This document shows positions 5,619 through 13,014 of a stretch of DNA of 24,267 nt, in pieces. The translations under genes and the position numbers were made by a program. The DNA is from Clostridia bacterium (GTDB taxonomy: Bacteria; Bacillota; Clostridia; Oscillospirales; Acutalibacteraceae). The notes below the pieces were generated by a model. It saw only the letters and a program-made list of their open reading frames with translations. It made no database searches and was not told the DNA's origin. The DNA lies in the NCBI GenBank assembly GCA_900752115.1, contig CAADUC010000083.1:1-24267 (forward strand), given 5' to 3'. Within the stretch, counting starts at the first letter, position 1. Each line of letters begins with the position of its first letter.

Positions 5619-8600
5619 ATGGAACAGTTTGTTTTCCCTCTCTCCCTCTCTCAGGAAAATATTTATTCGCAGGAGGTCGTCGCGTCCGGCACCGACGTCA
5701 ACGTCCTGTACTTTGTGCTCAAGGCACGTGAATCTATTGATCCCTCCTGCATGGAACAGGCTGTCAATCTGTTTCTGCAGGAAAATCCCGGCGCGCGGAC
5801 GCAGGTAACCATGCGGGACGGCACACTGATGCAGTATATCGCACCGTATGAACCCTATACGCTCCGCACGGAGGATTTACGCTCTCTCACGCTGCAGGAA
5901 CAGGAAGACCGCTTCCGCCGCTGGGGCCATAAGCCTTTCGTGTTTCAGGATGCGCCTCTGGTGGAATTCCGGCTGGTACGTCTCTCCGACAGCGTGGACG
6001 GTCTCTTCTGTAAGTTTCACCACATCTGGTGCGATGGGTGGGCCACCGGCCTGCTGTGGTCGGAAATCTTCACCGACTATCTGATGCTCCGCGACGGCAA
6101 AACCCCGTCGCACCGTCACCCCTCCCCCACCGATTTTCTCGCGAAGGAGCAGGAATACCGGAACAGCTCCGCCTGGCAGGAGGACCAAGCCTTCTGGACA
6201 GAGGAACTGCGCGGCCTTTCTCTGAGCGAATCCTATCTGAGCCCGGAGCAGACAACCGACCGCACCGCCTCCCGGCGCGTCTTCCATCTCTCACCGGAGC
6301 TCTCCGGAAAAATCAAGGCGTTCGCCCGGGAACACGATCTTCCTCCTTATATCCTTTTCACGGCGGCATTGTGTTTGTATTGCTTCCAGCGCTCGGATTG
6401 TCATGACGTTGTGATGGGAATGCCCCGCCTGAACCGCGATACGGAGGCGGAACGCGACTGCGTCGGGATGTTCGTTATGGAACTCCCGCTGCGCTGCCAG
6501 CCGGAGGCGGAGCAATCCTTTTTAAGCTTGTGCCGCGATATTGCCGGCCGCGCCGGACGGGTTGTCCGGCATAAGAAATACCCCCTGATGCAGATTGTGG
6601 AAGACATTGCTTCCGGGCAGGATATTGGCCGCGATTTGATTGACGCTTCCGTTTCCTATCAGAAAACACGAATCCAAACGGGGGATTACGATTTCCCGAT
6701 CGACGTATGGTTCGGTGATCCCGCCACGATGATGGGAAGCCTGATTCTGCATGTCCTCGATCTGTTTGACGGAAGCTACACGGTATTTTACGATCACCGT
6801 AAGGTCCTCTACAGCGAGGATGAAATCCGCCGTCTGCATGAGGGCCTCCTTCAGGCGCTTGTGCACGCTCTGGAGAATCCGGAAGCCCCTCTGGGAAAAG
6901 CTTCTGTTGTGGCGCAGGAGGAGCAGGAGCTTTTGGACCGTCTGGGCCAGTGTGAAAACGAACCTCCCCTCTCCTCCGACACTGTCGTCGACCTCTTTGA
7001 GCGGCAGGCCGGAAAAACGCCGGACCGCTGTGCCGCACGCGGCTCCGACGGCGCCCTCTCCTTCCGAGAGCTTTCGGAGCAGTCCAACGCTGTGTCAAAC
7101 ACATTGCTTGCCCGCCTGGGCTCCGGGGAACGTCTGACCGCCATTATGCTGCCGCGCGGCACGAGCGTCCTCGTCTCCACCCTCGGCATTCTCAAGGCCG
7201 GACAGGGCTTCCTTTTCCTGGAGCCGACCTATCCGAAGGATCGTATCGCCTTCATGCTGGAGGACGCCTGTGTTTCCTGTGTAATCACGAACAAAGAGTA
7301 TCTTTCTCTTCTGCCGCAGGGCGTTTCTCCTCTGCTTTATGAGGAAGCCCTCTCCGGATCGCAGAAGTCCCCCCACGTGCAAATCCTTCCGGAGACCCTT
7401 TGCTACTGCATCTACACCTCCGGTACAACGGGACGGCCCAAGGGCGTACTGATTGAGCACCGCGGGCTTGTCAATCTGGCGCGGCCGGACAGCTGTGCTC
7501 TGATCTCCGCGGTTGCAAGCCGTGGCCGGGCCGTGCTCGCCATCGGCTCGCTCTCCTTTGATATCTCCGTGCTGGAAATCTTCACTTCGCTCCTCAACGG
7601 CGTAACGGTCTGCTTTGCCTCACAGGATGAGTTGGACAATCCCGCTCTGCTTGGACGCCGTATGCTGGCGGAGAAAATCAATGTTCTGTTTGCCACACCG
7701 TCCCGTCTGATCTCGTATCTCGGATACGAGGATTTTCGGGAGGCAGCCAAGGGAATTGACGTGCTCATGAGCGGCGGCGAGGCGTTCCAGCCTCTGCTGT
7801 GGGAAAAACTGCGCGGTCTTTCGGCCGGCATGCGTGTTTTCAACGCCTACGGTCCGACCGAAGTTTCCATCGTAACCTCGGTTCAGGAAGTCTTCGGACC
7901 GAACGCCAGCCTCGGCGTGCCCGTGAAAGGGCTCTCTGTCCGTGTACTCGGACGGCGCGGACAGCTTCTCCCGGCAGGTTGTCCGGGCGAGCTGTGCGTC
8001 GGCGGAATCGGTCTGGCGCGCGGCTATCAGAATCTGCCGAAGGAAACGCAGGAGCGGTTCCTGTTCTCTGAGGGAAGACGTCTGTACCGGACCGGCGATC
8101 TCGTCCGCTGGAGCCGCAGCGGAGAGCTTCTCTATCTGGGCCGTATGGACGATCAGGTTAAGCTTCGCGGCTTCCGCATTGAGTTGGGAGAAATTGAATC
8201 GGTCCTTTCCACCGTCGATGGCGTCACGAGCTGCTGTGTGCTGCTGCGCACCGACGGAAAGGTACAGTTCCTTTGCGGTTACTTTACAGCAACGCGTTCC
8301 ATCACTGCTCAGGAACTCAAGGACGCCCTGTCCAGGAAACTTCCGTACTATATGGTGCCTTCCGCTTTCCTGCAGATCGCGGAAATGCCCGTCACCTCCA
8401 GCGGAAAAACAGACAAGCGGGCTCTTGCCGCCCTGAAGGTTTCTGTTCACGTGGTGTACCGCGCTCCGCAGACCAGGCAGGAGGAAACGCTGTGCGCCAT
8501 CATTGCCCGCCTCCTCGAAAAGGATCGGATCGGGACGGATGACAACTTCTTCGAAATCGGCGGAGATTCGCTTCTGGCAGCTCATTTGGCCATTGAGGCC

Positions 8601-9890
8601 GAAGCGGCCGGAATTCCTTTGAAGTACTCCAGCGTCTTCTCCAACCCCACTGTACGCATGATGTGCGCCGGACTCAAGCAGGAGCCGGAGGTCACGGAGA
8701 GGCCCGAAATCGCCGCCTTTGACTATGCCTCTCTCGCTCCTCTCCTCGTCTGGAAGCAGGATGTTTCCTTCGGCCGGCCCCCGCAGCGTATTCTGCTGGC
8801 CGGTTCCACCGGCTATTTGGGTCTGCACGTGCTGCGTGAACTGATCGAAACGACAGACTGCTCTGTTCTCTGTATGGCCCGTGCAAAAGGAAAGCTGTCT
8901 CCCGAGCAGCGTCTGAAAACCATGCTGTTCTACTATTTCGGCGACAGCTACGACGAGGTCTTTGAAACCGGCAGGCTGACGGTAATAGAAGGAGATCTCA
9001 CCAAAGACGATATTCTGCAGAATACCGGCGCTGAATTCCAGCTGGCCATCAACTGCGCGGCCGATGTTTCGCATTTTACATACGGCGAAGCGATGTATCA
9101 GATTAACGTAGACGGCGTGCGCCGTCTGGCGGAACTGTGCCTGCGGCAGAACGCCGCCCTGCTGCACATTTCCACGCCGACCATCGGACAGTTTGGTTTG
9201 GAAAACCGCACCGAGCATCGCCCGTATCTGACGGAAGAGGATTTCTATTTCCGGCAGGATCTGAGCAATGACTACGCGGCAAGCAAATTCCTCGGCGAAC
9301 GCGAGGTGCTGTCCGCCATTCTTCACAAAGGTCTCAAAGCGCACATTTTGCGTGTGGGAAATCTGCAGGGGCGCTTCTCCGACGGAGAATTTCAGATCAA
9401 TCACGCGGCAAACGCGTTTACCTCCCGCCTGAAAGCATACATCCGTCTCGGTTTTGCGCCGCGCTCCATGTGGGACAGCGACGTTGACTATTCCCCCGTG
9501 GACTGCACGGCACAACTGATTGTCAAATTTGCGGGCGCCTCCTCGCAGCAATCGATTTTCCACATTTTCAACGATAAACCCACTTCGTATCAGATGATCT
9601 TCGAGAGCCTTGCCGACATCGGCTACGAAATCGCGTGTCTGGAGGACAGCGAGTATGAGGAGCGAATTTCCGAAATTCTTGCTCAACCCGAAAAACGCGA
9701 ACTTCTGGTGGACATCATTTCCGAACTGGAAGGCAGTGCTGAAGGCCATTTTGAGATTGGCTACAACTGCAATCTTACCGCCGGTATTCTCAACCGCAGC
9801 GGTTTCCACTGGCCGGAGATTACCCGCGACTATCTTGTCACCTGTCTGACCAACCTCGATATGCTGGGAGCGTTTGGTCTGGATCTGTAA
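5619..9890 (+). CDS. Single-module nonribosomal peptide synthetase, C-A-T-R (terminal reductase)
   Basis: This 1423-residue enzyme joins an acyl or aminoacyl donor to one amino acid and releases the product reductively. The start is ATG 5619 (MEQFVFPLSLSQENIY), 8 nt after GGAAAGGAA; the frame is open further upstream but only through the terminator. The condensation domain (about 1-430) has intact HHIWCDG, H134/H135/D139. The adenylation domain (about 455-940) has IYTSGTTGRPKG from 598, FDISVLE, NAYGPTE from 742, YRTGDLVRW, GRMDDQVKLRGFR from 841 and TSSGKTDK with K930. The carrier domain has DNFFEIGGDSLL with phosphopantetheine serine S984. The reductase (about 1045-1423) has NADPH motif GSTGYLG (1062-1068) and the Y1219-x3-K1223 pair (DYAASKF). 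Product would be an N-acyl amino aldehyde or alcohol, or a cyclised imine. Aligning to GrsA gives a tentative specificity code D-I-L-F-M-G-A-I-V-K, suggesting a large hydrophobic residue, but I cannot assign it. A phosphopantetheinyl transferase is not in the window. The next gene follows after 32 bp. Confidence 0.95.
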   Translation: MEQFVFPLSLSQENIYSQEVVASGTDVNVLYFVLKARESIDPSCMEQAVNLFLQENPGARTQVTMRDGTLMQYIAPYEPYTLRTEDLRSLTLQEQEDRFRRWGHKPFVFQDAPLVEFRLVRLSDSVDGLFCKFHHIWCDGWATGLLWSEIFTDYLMLRDGKTPSHRHPSPTDFLAKEQEYRNSSAWQEDQAFWTEELRGLSLSESYLSPEQTTDRTASRRVFHLSPELSGKIKAFAREHDLPPYILFTAALCLYCFQRSDCHDVVMGMPRLNRDTEAERDCVGMFVMELPLRCQPEAEQSFLSLCRDIAGRAGRVVRHKKYPLMQIVEDIASGQDIGRDLIDASVSYQKTRIQTGDYDFPIDVWFGDPATMMGSLILHVLDLFDGSYTVFYDHRKVLYSEDEIRRLHEGLLQALVHALENPEAPLGKASVVAQEEQELLDRLGQCENEPPLSSDTVVDLFERQAGKTPDRCAARGSDGALSFRELSEQSNAVSNTLLARLGSGERLTAIMLPRGTSVLVSTLGILKAGQGFLFLEPTYPKDRIAFMLEDACVSCVITNKEYLSLLPQGVSPLLYEEALSGSQKSPHVQILPETLCYCIYTSGTTGRPKGVLIEHRGLVNLARPDSCALISAVASRGRAVLAIGSLSFDISVLEIFTSLLNGVTVCFASQDELDNPALLGRRMLAEKINVLFATPSRLISYLGYEDFREAAKGIDVLMSGGEAFQPLLWEKLRGLSAGMRVFNAYGPTEVSIVTSVQEVFGPNASLGVPVKGLSVRVLGRRGQLLPAGCPGELCVGGIGLARGYQNLPKETQERFLFSEGRRLYRTGDLVRWSRSGELLYLGRMDDQVKLRGFRIELGEIESVLSTVDGVTSCCVLLRTDGKVQFLCGYFTATRSITAQELKDALSRKLPYYMVPSAFLQIAEMPVTSSGKTDKRALAALKVSVHVVYRAPQTRQEETLCAIIARLLEKDRIGTDDNFFEIGGDSLLAAHLAIEAEAAGIPLKYSSVFSNPTVRMMCAGLKQEPEVTERPEIAAFDYASLAPLLVWKQDVSFGRPPQRILLAGSTGYLGLHVLRELIETTDCSVLCMARAKGKLSPEQRLKTMLFYYFGDSYDEVFETGRLTVIEGDLTKDDILQNTGAEFQLAINCAADVSHFTYGEAMYQINVDGVRRLAELCLRQNAALLHISTPTIGQFGLENRTEHRPYLTEEDFYFRQDLSNDYAASKFLGEREVLSAILHKGLKAHILRVGNLQGRFSDGEFQINHAANAFTSRLKAYIRLGFAPRSMWDSDVDYSPVDCTAQLIVKFAGASSQQSIFHIFNDKPTSYQMIFESLADIGYEIACLEDSEYEERISEILAQPEKRELLVDIISELEGSAEGHFEIGYNCNLTAGILNRSGFHWPEITRDYLVTCLTNLDMLGAFGLDL

Positions 9891-9922
9891 TGATACCGCT
9901 ATTCTGAGGAGGTAGGAAAGCT

Positions 9923-11359
9923 ATGAATGTATTGACGCAAAACTCTTTCTGGTATGCGGCGGCCGGTCTCGTCTCCGCTCTTCTCGCCGTGATTCTGACG
10001 CACGTCACGCTTGAGAGCAAGCGTAAACCTGTCTTCGGCTGGCTCTGCTGGGGCGCCGCGCTCGTGTGCTATTTTCTCTTCGCCTGGATCGGCTGCACAG
10101 TGACGACCCCGCAGTGGTGGGACTACTTTATTTTCTTCGGCTGGATGATTTTCCTCCCGCCGCCGTGCTTCTTCCTGTACAAGGAACCTGCCAGCACCAA
10201 GCTGTTTACCGTTGTAACGGTGATCTTCATCTCAAATGTAGGCTCATTCCTGACAGGAATCTCCACCACCGCGCTCATCAGCACCATTGATCCCTATGGG
10301 GAGGAAGGTTACCTCTTCCTGATTCCGTTCACACTGATGAAAGCGCTGATCGCGGCCATCATCGGCGTTGTCATGGTTGTGTTTGTGCGGCGCACGATGA
10401 TCGAGGTATTCAATATTCTCTCGCACAAAATGGGCAGATACGTTCCCATCCCGTTCATCGCCTCCTTCGGCTTCTTCTGCATCGTGCAGATCGTCCAGGC
10501 TGTCGGTCTTCTGCCGCAGACAGGGATGCTTTTCGTACTCTTTTATCTGATTATCTGCCTGATCTTCGGCGTGATGTACTGGTTGATCTTCTCGAACGCC
10601 CTCTGGTCCTCCCGTGCCATGAAGACGCAGGCAGAGCTCAACGTGGCCCGCAACATCCAGCACGATATGCTTCCCTGCATTTTCCCCGCCTTCCCGGAAC
10701 GCAACGAGTTCGACATTTACGCCACAATGGATCCGGCAAAAGAGGTCGGCGGCGACTTCTACGACTTTTTCCTGGTGGACGACCATCACCTCGCCATCGT
10801 CATTTCCGACGTTTCCGGCAAGGGCGTGCCCGCCGCGCTCTTCATGGTGATCGCAAAAACCCTCATCAAGAATCAAACGCAGCCCGGCGTTCCGCTCGGC
10901 GAGGTGTTTACACGCGTGAACGACCAGCTTTGTGAAAACAACGGAGAAGGCATGTTCGTCACCTCGTTCATGGGGGTGCTGGATCTGAACACACGCGAGT
11001 TGACCTTCGTCAATGCGGGCCATAACCCGCCTCTGCTCTGCCGCAAGGGCGGCGGCTTCGAGTTCCTCAAGACAAAGCCCGGCTTTGTTCTGGCCGGCCT
11101 GGAAAACATGGTTTACAAGGAGGACTCGATTCAGCTTGGCGCGGGCGATCGCATTTTCCTTTACACGGACGGCGTAACGGAGGCTATCAACTCTTCCACC
11201 GAGCTTTACGGCGACGACCGTCTGGTGGCCGCCCTGAACCAGGACGTCAATCTCTCTCCCGAACAGCTTCTGGCTGCCGTCAAAACGTCGATGGACGCCT
11301 TTACGGCCGGTGCGGAGCAGTTCGACGATATTACGATGCTCGCTCTTGAAGTTCATTAA
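9923..11359 (+). CDS. Seven-helix membrane protein with SpoIIE-type PP2C phosphatase domain
   Basis: This 478-residue protein would dephosphorylate a STAS anti-anti-sigma factor in response to a membrane signal. Start ATG 9923 follows GAGGAGGTAGGAAAG. The N-terminal 230 residues hold about seven hydrophobic helices, the last being FVLFYLIICLIFGVMYWLIF. A short linker (AELNVARNIQHDMLP, the usual signalling helix entry) leads into the PP2C fold, with metal-binding aspartates D278 (VGGDFYDFF), D296 (VISDVSGKG), D416 (LYTDGVTEA) and D469 (FDDITML). All expected metal ligands are present, so it should be active. It lies 32 bp after the NRPS stop and is probably co-transcribed with it, followed by a strong terminator. 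A sensor made only of membrane helices suits a lipophilic or envelope signal, though this is inference. The likely substrate is the STAS protein encoded 241 bp away on the opposite strand. Confidence 0.93.
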   Translation: MNVLTQNSFWYAAAGLVSALLAVILTHVTLESKRKPVFGWLCWGAALVCYFLFAWIGCTVTTPQWWDYFIFFGWMIFLPPPCFFLYKEPASTKLFTVVTVIFISNVGSFLTGISTTALISTIDPYGEEGYLFLIPFTLMKALIAAIIGVVMVVFVRRTMIEVFNILSHKMGRYVPIPFIASFGFFCIVQIVQAVGLLPQTGMLFVLFYLIICLIFGVMYWLIFSNALWSSRAMKTQAELNVARNIQHDMLPCIFPAFPERNEFDIYATMDPAKEVGGDFYDFFLVDDHHLAIVISDVSGKGVPAALFMVIAKTLIKNQTQPGVPLGEVFTRVNDQLCENNGEGMFVTSFMGVLDLNTRELTFVNAGHNPPLLCRKGGGFEFLKTKPGFVLAGLENMVYKEDSIQLGAGDRIFLYTDGVTEAINSSTELYGDDRLVAALNQDVNLSPEQLLAAVKTSMDAFTAGAEQFDDITMLALEVH

Positions 11360-11379
11360 GTTCCCTTCTTTTTGTGAAA

Positions 11380-11432
11380 AAAACAGCGCTCACGGTCAGC
11401 CTGAAAAGGCTGGCAGTGAGCGCTGTTTTCTC
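11380..11432 (+). terminator. Terminator of the NRPS-phosphatase operon
   Basis: AAAACAGCGCTCAC (11380-11393) pairs with GTGAGCGCTGTTTT (11416-11429), with an inner CAGCC-TGAAAA-GGCTG hairpin, then TTTTCTCTTG. The A-rich left flank would let it act on the opposite strand too. Confidence 0.92.
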
Positions 11433-11447
11433 TTGTCTTACACAAAG

Positions 11448-11485
11448 AAAAAAACGTGTCCGGCCGGCATTCAACCGATCCGGAC
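11448..11485 (-). terminator. Terminator of the STAS/injection-system operon
   Basis: On the minus strand GTCCGG (plus 11480-11485) pairs with CCGGAC (plus 11458-11463), with an inner CGG-CCG pairing, and is followed by ACG and seven T (plus 11448-11454). It is about 120 bp after the STAS stop codon. Confidence 0.7.
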
Positions 11486-11515
11486 GGTAAAAATGGAAAA
11501 AAGGGTGCAAAAGGG

Positions 11516-11550
11516 CCGCTTGCGAATTCCACTGAAAAATTCGCAAGCGG
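11516..11550 (-). terminator. Hairpin just downstream of the STAS gene
   Basis: CCGCTTGCGAATT and AATTCGCAAGCGG form a perfect 13-bp stem with a 9-nt loop. On the minus strand it is followed by CCCTTTTGC rather than a clean T run, so it is either a first, weaker terminator or a 3'-end stabiliser. Confidence 0.6.
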
Positions 11551-11600
11551 TGATGCAGCGCCGCTGACCGGCGGAGAAACGGCAAAGCGTCCGCGGAAAA

Positions 11601-11900
11601 TCAGCGAATCGTGAGAATGTCTGCAAAACCGACAGACTGCAGAATCGTCATGACGGCAGGGCAGACATGAATGAGCTCCATCACGGCGCGCTTCGAATTT
11701 GCCGTCTTTTGCCCAATCAAGAGAGCGCGCAGACCGGCGCTGCTGATATAAGGAACCTTTTCAAAATCCAGCACGATGTGAGAAGCGCGCTGAAACGCGT
11801 TCAGAATCGCGCTCTGCAGCTGAGGGCTCGTGTTGGTATCGACACGTCCGTCAATCAAAAGTACGGCGCAATTGTCTTTAACAGTGGATGAGATCGTCAT
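11601..11900 (-). CDS. STAS-domain anti-sigma factor antagonist (RsbV/SpoIIAA-like)
   Basis: This 99-residue protein is a single STAS domain, the normal length of an anti-anti-sigma factor. It has the opening strand CAVLLIDGRVDTNTSPQLQ and the phospho-acceptor loop VPYISSAGLRALL, in which S54 aligns with the serine phosphorylated by RsbW/SpoIIAB-type kinases. In the unphosphorylated form it should capture the kinase and free the kinase's target. AAGGAGGA lies about 9 nt before the ATG. Only 25 bp separate it from the gpI-like tail gene upstream, so it appears to be the last gene of the contractile-injection operon rather than part of the kinase/NRPS/phosphatase operon that converges on it. 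That position ties the partner-switch to the injection system genetically; a functional tie is inferred. Confidence 0.92.
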   Translation of the reverse strand: MTISSTVKDNCAVLLIDGRVDTNTSPQLQSAILNAFQRASHIVLDFEKVPYISSAGLRALLIGQKTANSKRAVMELIHVCPAVMTILQSVGFADILTIR

Positions 11901-11925
11901 AAAAGCCGTTCCTCCTTCGAGTTCG

Positions 11926-12990
11926 TTATGTTAAGCAAACCAAGCCGTTGAGCGCGGCTCCTTGATCCGCTCTTCCGGCCTGCGGCTGAGTAACCGCTGC
12001 ATTGAGATCGAGACAAGCAAAGGAATCCAAACGCCCGCAGCTGCCCAAAAAGACAAGACTGACTCTGCTGCGAAGCGGTTTGAACTGATTTAACAGGAAC
12101 TGCAGCCTCGAATAAAGGCGCTCGTCCGGCGCACATTGAATCAGCACGGTGAAATCATAGGGAGCATCCGTCCCGTGTGAGGAACGCCGCTCCAGCACAT
12201 AGACGGGTGCATCCGTGAGGATACGGACCACGCCGATGACTGCCCGCCTGGTTCCTTTTGCGGAAATCAGGGAAAAAGCATGCTTTAATAACAGCCGCAG
12301 CTGATCTTCCTCGAGAAAATTCCCGTCAAGCTCCAGCCCAAGCCAATGTGCAAACACCGGAAGCAGCGAGGCCGGAGCCGTATCCAGATCGAGATAACGA
12401 TCCAGCCCGTCGATTTTCTCCTGAAAATCGGCGTACATGACGTTGAAAATCGACAGATAACGCCGGAAAAACTCTCCGTTCGTGCGGTAAACCTCAGGGA
12501 AGCTGTTGAAAAAGTTATCCTCGGGCGAATAGACGCGGAAGTTTTTAAGGACAGCCTCGCCGGCTCCGAGTACCTCCACGGAAATCCACAGATAGCGGCC
12601 CGAAAGGCCGTTTAAAAGCAAATCCGTCACGCCGGCCGCCTCGCGGCAGCCCGCCGCAGCGAAGAAGACGGCCTTCGCCTCTTCCTCCACCGTATCGTCG
12701 AGCAAAAAATCGTCGATCGACGTCAGCTCTCCCTTTCGGACGAATTTCGTTTCATTCGAAGCAAACACGCGGACTCCCAACGCCATATCGCTGCCCAACT
12801 TCGCTTCAAAAGCCAGGCGGCCCCATTCAAAGTCCCGCTCTACGCCGTCAAGGCTTCCCAGATAGAGCAAATGCCTCGTACTGTCTCCGCCGGCATGCAG
12901 CTCGCCGCTGTCCGTCAGCGTAAAGCCCCTGCACAATCCCTGCGCAAGGCGGTTCCTCCCGATTCGATATTTTCTTACCAGTGCGGCCAT
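11926..12990 (-). CDS. gpI-like phage tail / injection-system baseplate protein
   Basis: This 354-residue protein resembles the P2 gpI / 'phage tail protein' group found in contractile injection systems. The recognisable part is about residues 160-275: FFRRYLSIFNVMYADFQEKI, then LDTAPASLLPVFAHWLGLEL and SLISAKGTRRAVIGVVRILT, which match the usual pattern of this family (helical, LA-x-wLGl, then KGT). The N-terminal 150 residues are beta-rich and less recognisable. Start ATG 12990 follows GGGAGAG. It lies 24 bp after the J-family gene, the expected J-I order of phage tails. In a tail it joins the baseplate to its periphery. No fibre gene follows; the STAS gene does. Confidence 0.82.
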   Translation of the reverse strand: MAALVRKYRIGRNRLAQGLCRGFTLTDSGELHAGGDSTRHLLYLGSLDGVERDFEWGRLAFEAKLGSDMALGVRVFASNETKFVRKGELTSIDDFLLDDTVEEEAKAVFFAAAGCREAAGVTDLLLNGLSGRYLWISVEVLGAGEAVLKNFRVYSPEDNFFNSFPEVYRTNGEFFRRYLSIFNVMYADFQEKIDGLDRYLDLDTAPASLLPVFAHWLGLELDGNFLEEDQLRLLLKHAFSLISAKGTRRAVIGVVRILTDAPVYVLERRSSHGTDAPYDFTVLIQCAPDERLYSRLQFLLNQFKPLRSRVSLVFLGSCGRLDSFACLDLNAAVTQPQAGRADQGAALNGLVCLT

Positions 12991-13014
12991 GTGCTTTCTC
13001 TCCCTATCGTGTGA

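Noticed and set aside
7620..9809. A 729-codon open frame on the minus strand opposite the NRPS
   Set aside because: It is a shadow caused by high GC at third codon positions; the opposite strand carries unmistakable A, T and R domain motifs throughout.
10244..11356. A 370-codon minus-strand frame opposite the phosphatase
   Set aside because: It is antisense to the PP2C domain with all metal ligands; the translation is His/Val/Glu-rich noise.
5024..11900. A classical sigma-B or spoIIA operon
   Set aside because: No sigma factor gene accompanies the kinase and antagonist, the STAS gene is on the opposite strand, and no sigma-B-type promoter (GTTT-N-GGGTAT) was found upstream.
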